A stretch of 64,000 nucleotides of DNA from Veronia nyctiphanis (lineage in GTDB: Bacteria; Pseudomonadota; Gammaproteobacteria; Enterobacterales; Vibrionaceae), in the NCBI RefSeq assembly GCF_004116385.1, contig NZ_PEIB01000011.1:79451-143450 (forward strand), read 5' to 3'. Made by a program: the position numbers and the translations under genes. Every line of letters starts with the position of its first letter. Within the stretch, counting starts at the first letter, position 1. Below are positions 57,615 to 64,000 of the stretch, piece after piece. A model generated the notes under the pieces. It ran no database searches and was not told where the DNA came from. It saw only the letters and a program-made list of their open reading frames with translations.

Positions 57615-58852
57615 ATGAAAACTAATTTACCTGAATCGTTCTTAAACACCCAAGAAGGGAAAAAAGCAAACGAAATACTGAGATCCTGCGTACATTGCGG
57701 CTTTTGCAATGCGACTTGCCCGACCTATCAAACGTTGGGTGATGAACGCGATGGCCCTAGGGGTCGCATATACCTCATCAAACAGATGTTGGAAGAGGGA
57801 ACCGCAACTGAAAAGACACAGAAACATCTCGATCGCTGTCTGACATGCAGAAGCTGTGAAACCACCTGCCTTCCGGCGTAGAGTATGGGCAGTTGCTCGA
57901 CATTGGACGGCAACAGATAGAAAAACATGCGCCTCGAACAAAAGCCGACACCATCACTCGATGGTTACTCACGAGGCTGGTTCCCCAATCCAATATCATG
58001 GCTATTGGGATCAAACTCGGCAGAATATTTTCATTCGCACTGCCAAAAATAGTTTCAGCAAAACTGCCAACTCAACAAACGAAGAAAATGACACTGCCTG
58101 TCGAGCGCGGGGGTAAAAGAACCATGATTGGTTTCACTGGCTGCGTTCAGTCAGCTGCCACGCCCAACACTTGGATAAGTAGTCAGCGTATTCTCGCAAG
58201 GCTGGGGATTTCCTTGATGGATATTCGGCAAGAAGGGTGCTGTGGCGCTGTGAACCAGCACCTCTCGGAGGCAGAAAGAGCCAAGGAAGATATCAAACGA
58301 AATATCGATGCTTGGTGGCCAGAAATAGAGCGAGGAGCTGAAGCCATTGTGATCACTGCATCGGGCTGTGGCAGCATGATCAAAGATTACGGGGAGCTAA
58401 TGGCTGACAACCCTAGATACCGTGAAAAAGCGGCAAGAGTCAGTGAGCTAGCCCTCGATCTGAGTGAAGTGTTAAAAAAAGAAAATCTCGCCACTCTGCC
58501 TGTTAAGGTCCCTGAAACAAAACGTGTCGCAGTTCATTGCCCTTGTTCATTGAACCATGCTCAGCGATTACCAGACAGTGTCAAACAGATACTTATTGAC
58601 CTTGGCTTTACCCTTGCGATAACGAAAGAGGATTACCTTTGTTGTGGCTCAGCAGGAACCTATTCCATTCTACAACCCGCGATCAGTAATACACTTCGCG
58701 AACAAAAGCTGAATGCGCTGACGACAGATAACCCCGATGTCATTGTGACGGCCAATATTGGTTGCCAACTTCACCTCGCCTCTGCCAGTCAGGTTGACGT
58801 GAGGCACTGGTCAGAAATTGTCGATGAGCTGCTGACATATACACCGAGTTGA
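57615..58852 (+). CDS. glcF: Glycolate oxidase iron-sulphur subunit GlcF, one frame change
   Basis: The electron-carrying subunit. The two [4Fe-4S] motifs are VHCGFCNATCPT and CLTCRSCETTC. The frame stops straight after the second motif. The next frame continues SGVEYGQLLDIGRQQIEKH, as expected for the conserved TCPSGVEYG, so one C is missing at about 57870. The C-terminal CCG domains follow: EGCCGAVNQHLSEAERAKED, and DYLCCGSAGTYSILQP with GCQLHLA. The repaired length is 412 residues. It starts 15 nt after glcE and passes electrons on to the quinone pool. Confidence 0.9.
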
Positions 58853-58888
58853 AGCTCACTGTTTTTTTCTGTTGAAAGAACACTCATG

Positions 58889-58910
58889 ACCTCAGTTTTC
58901 TGAGGTTTTG
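58889..58910 (+). terminator. Rho-independent terminator of glcDEF
   Basis: The stem ACCTCA/TGAGGT with a 6-nt loop and a following TTTTG, 36 nt after the glcF stop. The stem is short. Confidence 0.6.
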
Positions 58911-58999
58911 TTCTCTTTATCGCACGCCATTCCTAGCCCAACCCACGCCTCATGGTAATCTTTGCAACCTAGTATTCTATAAAACACGGAATAAACAAT

Positions 59000-59913
59000 A
59001 TGACCCACTCATACCCTATTGGCACACCAGGCACCCCTTGGACAGAAGCAGACAAACAACAGTGGCTTGAGCAAACAACAATTAAACGAAGTTACAGTGA
59101 CGAGGTCATCTCGAAAATTGACCAGTTAGCTGATCGCTATGACATTGAACAGTATGGCAGCTTACCAATCGACGCTGAACGTTATCCATTATTTGGTATC
59201 CGTTCACGCAATTGGGATCAAAACAAACCGGCTGTTTTGATTACAGGCGGCGTTCACGGCTACGAGAAAAGCGGCGTGCAAGGTGCTCTGCAGTTTTTTG
59301 ATACACTAGCCGAATCATATGCTGAGCACTTCAACTTCATTGCTACACCGTGTATCAGCCATGGGGATACGAAACCATTAATCGTTGGAACCCGAATACC
59401 GTCGATCCAAATCGATCATTCAAAGCTGACAGTCCTTCTGAAGAATGTGCGCAAGCAATGGCGTTTGTTCACAAACACACTTCAACCGTTTTTGCACATA
59501 TCGACCTGCACGAAACCACTGACACTGATGAAAGTGAATTTCGCCCTGCATTGGCCGCGAGAGACGGTGAAGACTATATCGAAGGCGCAATACCAGACGG
59601 GTTCTACCTCGTCGGAGACGCCGATAACCCTCGTCCTGAGTTTCAAAAAGCGATAATCGACGAAGTAAGAAAAGTCACCCACATTGCACCAGCAGATGAA
59701 AGTGGGAAACTTATCGGCGTTGAAGTTTCACAAGAAGGTGTCATCAACATTCCTGTGAAAAAGTTTTTCCTTTGCGCAGGCTTTACGGACAGCCAATACT
59801 GCACCACCACAGAAGTCTACCCTGACAGCGCGAACGTCACCGACCAAGAATGTAATGACGCGCAAGTTGCCTCAATCAAAGGCGCGCTTGATTACATTAT
59901 CTCAGCACAGTAA
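59000..59913 (+). CDS. M14-type succinylglutamate desuccinylase/aspartoacylase family protein, one frame change
   Basis: A zinc carboxypeptidase/deacylase fold. LFGIRSRNW is followed by ITGGVHGYEKSGVQGAL (zinc His and Glu). The first frame loses sense after FNFIA; the next continues YQPWGYETINRWNPNTVDPN and RSF (substrate Arg), FAHIDLHETTD (zinc His) and TTTEVYP (catalytic Glu). One base missing from a CCC run near 59349 gives 304 residues. All catalytic residues are then present. Members cleave N-acyl amino acids or act as short M14 peptidases; the substrate is unknown. It is monocistronic after glcDEF. Confidence 0.8.
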
Positions 59914-60359
59914 TTCTTCCGGGCAGTCATAACACTATCGCTGCCTGAAGAATTCATCATGCATTTGGATAACCCCAACTTAAAAACGTCGATATTTAAC
60001 AGTGACAACACCAAACAAAAAAATAAATTAAAGTGAAAATAATATCGATAGAAATATACATAAAGATAAATATTATTTCTTTACCAAAAAAGAAAATATA
60101 AAAATAAATTTATATTAGAATCATTGATATCTATCAAAAACAGTAGTTTTGCTCTCCTTACACATCCTAACACTCCTCATTCATATAAAACAAAGTCAAC
60201 TAAAAAATAGATCCATAGTAAAGATAACCATCCTAAAAATAAGAAAATGATAATTACTCAATATGAAATGAATTCTCTAAACTGTTTCTGCTATTTCGAA
60301 GAGGAGGACAAAGTTTTTTTAAAAACAAACAATTGGCTAGAAATAATTAGGAGTATAAA
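59914..60359. other. Strongly AT-rich intergenic region
   Basis: About 445 bases, far more AT-rich than the flanking chromosome, with long A/T runs. No gene was seen. It may mark the edge of a laterally acquired segment that continues to the window end. The SD AGGAG of the next gene lies at its end. Confidence 0.5.
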
Positions 60360-61373
60360 GTGATTAATTTAAGGAAAAACTTAATAGCGTTCGCCGCGAC
60401 TGTCGCCATTACCATATCCTTGACTTTCTTCTCTGGCGAAACTCAAGCAGCGTTTAAACTATCTGAGTTTGCCGTTCAAGATTGGCGTGAAGGTGGGGAT
60501 GTTCGACCCAAAGAGAGGCCACCGTGGTGGTGTTGGTGGTGCTCAGCACGACAAGCACACATGGATAGTGTCGACCATAACTACAGACGGTGGAACATAT
60601 GGGGCGCAAGAAATCAGTCTACTGGCTCTTTTAACTTCCACCGGAAGATTAACATTCTTCCCAACATTGTTATCGGTTGGGGAGGCAGTAACTTTTGGTT
60701 CAAGCCGGGAATTAGTAATGGGTGCCAAGGCTTTAGCTACCAACAACCAATCATAAAGAACGTTACAGTGTTTGCTAACGTTCAAAGCTGTAAGAATGGA
60801 GATTTTAAGGCTAGTGTTACTCCCCAGCTCTTCATTCCGATTCCATTAGCGGTGTTACCTGTCGGTCCTTTCTTCCTCGCAATGGAGGCGACGATTCTTG
60901 CAAACGTTGAGTTGGCATTAACGACAAAAAAATACGGCAAGTGGAGCCCAGTACAGATTGACAAAAACCCAGTGGTCATAGGTGGAATTCAGATGCCCAG
61001 TGCGGTGGAGTTTTCTGTCTCACCTTTAGCCAAGGGAGGGATGCGTGGCATGATCGGCATTGGTGTTTACTCAATGGCAAACATAAATGCTTATGGTCTA
61101 ATTTGGGTTGCAGGAGTGAAACCCAAAGCCGGAATTGAGATCGGATACAGGAAAATTAATCAATCAGGATCCAAATACCGCCACTACTTGAGCTTATCAT
61201 CAAGCGTTAAATTAACTTCAGGGGATGGCACTGTCGGTATACAAGGCTCCGTTCCTATGGGGGCATTCTTTGACGTAAACTTATTCTCTTGGGATCCAAT
61301 CCTGTCGCATAACATAAACCTCTATAATCAAACTGTTTGGTACAAAAACGGAGTATTTGAGAAACGGACTTAA
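60360..61373 (+). CDS. Secreted beta-rich protein of unknown function
   Basis: 337 residues, GTG start with AGGAGTATAAA upstream. The signal peptide (about residues 5-31, cleaved after TQA-A) is followed by a Trp/Cys cluster PPWWCWWCSARQAH (about 54-67), then many short alternating strands (INILPNIVIGWGG, SVTPQLFIPIPLAVLPVGPF, KPKAGIEIGYRKI). There is no membrane helix in the mature part. It does not match a family I know. Its composition and base usage are AT-richer than the main chromosome. A repeat-type membrane protein gene follows, suggesting they work together. Confidence 0.65.
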   Translation: MINLRKNLIAFAATVAITISLTFFSGETQAAFKLSEFAVQDWREGGDVRPKERPPWWCWWCSARQAHMDSVDHNYRRWNIWGARNQSTGSFNFHRKINILPNIVIGWGGSNFWFKPGISNGCQGFSYQQPIIKNVTVFANVQSCKNGDFKASVTPQLFIPIPLAVLPVGPFFLAMEATILANVELALTTKKYGKWSPVQIDKNPVVIGGIQMPSAVEFSVSPLAKGGMRGMIGIGVYSMANINAYGLIWVAGVKPKAGIEIGYRKINQSGSKYRHYLSLSSSVKLTSGDGTVGIQGSVPMGAFFDVNLFSWDPILSHNINLYNQTVWYKNGVFEKRT

Positions 61374-61383
61374 TATTCAGTAG

Positions 61384-61419
61384 ATATAACCGCCACATCT
61401 ATACTTGTGGCGGTTATAT
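61384..61419 (+). terminator. Hairpin between the secreted protein and the anchored protein
   Basis: A 14-bp stem ATATAACCGCCACA/TGTGGCGGTTATAT with an 8-nt loop, followed by TTTTA. The SD of the next gene (GGAGGT) starts only 6 nt later, so it could end the first transcript or set the ratio of the two products. Confidence 0.75.
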
Positions 61420-61435
61420 TTTATGGAGGTATGAC

Positions 61436-63209
61436 ATGTATATATCAAATAAAAGAAAATTAATTTTCATAATAAGCGCTGTTGTATTAATTTTAATTAT
61501 CCTTTTTATCAATAATGGAAAGAAATTAGAAGAAAAAGTCCGGATAGAGAGAATAGAGAACAAACATACAATCCCAAACGAAAAATAATCAGAGCAAGAA
61601 AAAGGTATATGAGTCTTATCTGGTTGAAGTAACAAGTAATAATTCCAATTTACCTAAAGAAATAAAATATACTTTTCATATCAAAAAACCGCTATTTTTA
61701 GCGCCTAGAGAAAATACTTTTGATATCTACATTGAGCCAATGATAACAAACAATACTGAATCACAGTTAATCTCGAGTGTGGCGCACATAAAAGCAAAAT
61801 GGAGCATAAATGGTTATTTGAAAAAGACAGACTGGAACAATCTTCATCAGAAACATCCTGCTAGGAACTTTGAAAGAGTACTACAACTTTTAAGTAGTGA
61901 TGTGAAAAATAAAGTTGTACGTTTTGGCGATAGCAATACTGCGTTCTATTCAAAATATGAATACTCAAAGATCTCACAAAATGAGATAGGCCGAAAACTG
62001 ATAGAAGTTTACCCAAAGCCAGCCTATCAAACTGAAAGTTGGCAGCTTTTTGTGACTAACGTAGCTGATATGACTTCAATTGAATCAATGTACTACACCG
62101 TTTCTCAGGGCCAAGCCAACTTGGGTGACGGACGTTTTACACAGCCAGTAGATGCGGAGATGAAGTTAAGCAGAATTTCAGTCGATCCTAAACAGTTACA
62201 ATTTAATTTAGATGGAAATAGGTTAGCTAACGCTGAAATTGAACGCTTGATATTACATACAACAAAAAGGCAGATTGCATCAATGAATTCCATCGAGGAT
62301 GTCGCGAATAAACTCGATATCGCACTCAACAACTACGACATAAACGCTCTGGCAGGTTTACCCCAGTATCTTTTTGAAAATTTTAGCTATGACGAGATCA
62401 TTCAGTATATTGACTCTCTGACAGATGAGCAGCAAAGCGCACTTTTTGGAGCGTTAGGTGAGTTCCAGCATCAAGATACTGAACCCTTCTTATCGAAAAT
62501 TATAAATGACGCAAACGCAAGGTACAGTAACGTCTTCCGTTCAGTTTTTGCGATGGGCTCACTCAAGGAACCTACTCACATATCAGTTGAAGCATTAGGC
62601 TACCTGAGTAACGATTTTTCGACAGAAGAGTTAAGCCTAAATTACAACTCACTAGTGCAACTTGGTCGATTATTCGGGAAAGTAGATAAACAACAACATG
62701 ATGTAATTAAAGAGTCGATAGAGAAGTTTCAGGCCTCAACAGAGCTTAATTCACAAGACAAACAGCAGATAGTATTTCACGCAATGGCTGCGACAAACTC
62801 ACCCGATTATCTGCAACCTACGATAGAGCAAATCCAATACACAGGTGATAAAGCACTTGATCGATACACCAGAGCAGCTGCCGTAAAAGTGATTACTAAT
62901 CAGGCAAGTATCGGAAATATTGAAGCCTTACAGACCATTAAGACAATGATCTCAACTGAGGCACAATCCGAAGTGCTCGAAAGCTTGACTGAAGTTTTCC
63001 ACAACAAGTCTCTACCAGATGAAGTAAGAGAAAACCTAATATCGCGCGCTGATGACCCGGAAAGTAAAGATCTGAAGCAAACGATTTTGCTAGTCTTAGC
63101 GGGTACACCCGAACGGTGTAAAAATAACCATAATTATTTATTGTCTAATATGAGTGAACTTCCAAACGAAACCATCAACCTAATCCAAGGCCTGTGCCAA
63201 AATTTATAA
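61436..63209 (+). CDS. Membrane-anchored helical-repeat protein of unknown function, one frame change
   Basis: Starts MYISNKRKLIFIISAVVLIL, one N-terminal anchor, with GGAGGT before the ATG. After NKHTIPNE an extra A in an A run (about 61584) shifts the frame; the next frame continues VYESYLVEVTSNNSNLPKEI and is open for the rest, giving about 590 residues. The first 200 outside residues look beta-rich. From about 210 on it is helical with HEAT-like pairs (NDANARYSNVFRSVFAMGSL, DYLQPTIEQIQYTGDKALDR, RYTRAAAVKVI). Two Cys near the end (ERCKNNH, GLCQNL). An N-terminal sheet followed by a helical superhelix recalls vitellogenin-type lipid-transfer proteins, but this is only shape-level inference. 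Confidence 0.6.
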
Positions 63210-63335
63210 CTCATCAAAATTATTAGAATTAATGATGGATCCATATGGTGCCATCATTAATTTATATGGGCGCATATTCAATATTTTATACTTTACTTAT
63301 AAATAATTTAGCTAGAGAATTTATCCACTTCCCCG

Positions 63336-64000
63336 TTAACGAGACAACGAATAACTAGAGATTTCCAGTCTCCGTCGGTATTCAGCCGGCGGAAAGTTTC
63401 CTAAACATTCGTGCGTCCGTTCTTCGTTGTAATCAAGCATCCAGATCCATGCCATGTCTCGTACTTGCTCAAGAGACTTGAATAGATAAGCATTCAGAAA
63501 CTCCCGGCGGAACGAACCGTTGAAACGTTCCACAACGCCGTTTTGCTGAGGCTTACCGGGTTCGATATAGATCAGCTCAATATCATGTGTTTCGCACCAG
63601 TTGTGCAGAGATACGTTCTGGGTCATTGTCAACGCGAAGTTGTTTAGGCAAACCTCGCTCCTCTTTTAGGTATTCTAGAGTTCGCACTACTCGTCCAGCC
63701 GGGAGCGATGTATCCACTTCGATAGCCAGGCATTCCCGTGTGGCTTCATCTTCAACATTCAGGGTACCAAATCGCTTCCCGCAGTACAGCGTGCCATGCA
63801 TGAAGTCCAGTGCCCACTGGTGATTTTGCGCCATCACCACCGCCAACGGTTTCGCTGCTCGCTGAGGTAAAACACGTTTTTTGACGCCGCTTTAGGTTCA
63901 GGCCCATTCGGCAGTAAACTCGCTTGTGATTGAAGCTGAGCCCCGTGTATCGCATGCGTCCATAACACTTCCAGAAGCCTGCCTGCGGGGACTTGCTCAA
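63336..64000 (-). pseudogene. IS3-family transposase OrfB, broken and cut by window edge
   Basis: The fragment at the edge, QAGFWKCYGRMRYTGLSFNH, is the HTH_21 linker of IS3 OrfB. Then an extra A in a run near 63880 changes frame to NHQWALDFMHGTLYCGKRFG and the first DDE Asp region; VDNDPE is where the second Asp (usually DNGPE) sits. After ISAQLV the frame changes again near 63597 and resumes [20 protein letters not shown] (the DDE Glu follows: [14 protein letters not shown]). This second break would need about eight bases, so it is probably a real lesion. The C-terminus ...PPAEYRRRL is intact. Confidence 0.8.
63336..64000 (-). mobile_element. IS3-family insertion sequence, right part only
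   Basis: The element enters from the window edge and its transposase reads back toward the repeat-protein gene. The terminal inverted repeat should lie in about 63300-63335 but I could not identify it without the other end. The 5' half of the IS (orfA and start of orfB) is outside the window. Confidence 0.7.

Noticed and set aside
61740..63209. Start of the repeat protein at the Met at 61740
   Set aside because: The frame is open and protein-like for about 150 nt upstream, and a better start with GGAGGT and a membrane anchor exists at 61436 once one extra A is allowed for.
63336..64000. Frame changes in the transposase as the usual IS3 orfA/orfB -1 frameshift
   Set aside because: The breaks lie well inside orfB, in the DDE domain, while the programmed site is at the orfA-orfB junction, which is outside the window.

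Overview
The window looks like chromosome from a marine Gammaproteobacterium, most likely Vibrionaceae (Grimontia/Enterovibrio/Photobacterium-like). This is inferred from gene content: two secreted chitinases, an MSHA-type pilin, a DUF5062 protein, a moxR-bat operon, several c-di-GMP genes, and Fur and NtrC/sigma-54 sites of enteric/vibrio type. No rRNA, tRNA or CRISPR array was found. Most of the window is chromosome-like housekeeping and accessory sequence. The right end (about 59.9-64.0 kb) is AT-rich, carries two unfamiliar genes and ends in an IS3-family element, so it looks like an island edge.

Layout. 0-2.4 kb: an RND efflux pair (permease cut by the window edge) and a peroxiredoxin. 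4-6.9 kb: an iron-starvation block with two perfect 7-1-7 Fur boxes, a short DapD-like enzyme, a FagA-like protein and class II fumarase. 8.4-11.1 kb: an acyl-AMP ligase with an AraC regulator. 11.6-16.4 kb: small genes, a C-terminally truncated flavin oxidase, a D-threonine-aldolase-type enzyme and an 8-oxoguanine deaminase. 16.7-23.6 kb: the moxR-DUF58-DUF4381-batA-batB/TPR-batD operon, with a 25-residue polyglutamine tract. 23.7-27.2 kb: pilin, lipoprotein, Mpo1-like protein, SDR and hydrolase. 27.4-30.9 kb: GH19 chitinase, then an ammonium transporter behind a sigma-54 promoter with NtrC sites. 31-34 kb: hydrolase, glutaredoxin, and a diguanylate cyclase coupled to a cytochrome P460-like protein. 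34.7-46.8 kb: PLP enzymes, acetyltransferases, a ferredoxin reductase with a divergent AraC, small membrane proteins and a TetR regulator. 47.3-52.7 kb: a multidomain GH18 chitinase, a PTS-EIIC/EAL fusion and a PilZ protein. 53-60 kb: two tiny membrane proteins, an AAA ATPase, glcDEF and an M14-type deacylase.

The strongest unexpected pattern is that at least sixteen loci are each interrupted by one or two frame changes that a single base would repair. Nearly all are net -1 shifts at short G or C runs, and the protein continues with conserved motifs in the next frame. Decay of that many unrelated genes by the same lesion is unlikely, so I read most of them as base-call or consensus errors and annotate the genes across the breaks. 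The FAD oxidase (no continuation in any frame) and the IS transposase (a gap too large for one base) look genuinely broken.

Candidates for less-described biology are: the secreted beta-rich protein paired with a membrane-anchored repeat protein at 60.4-63.2 kb; the cytochrome P460-like/GGDEF pair; the Fur-controlled short DapD; and the EIIC-EAL/PilZ cluster beside a chitinase.
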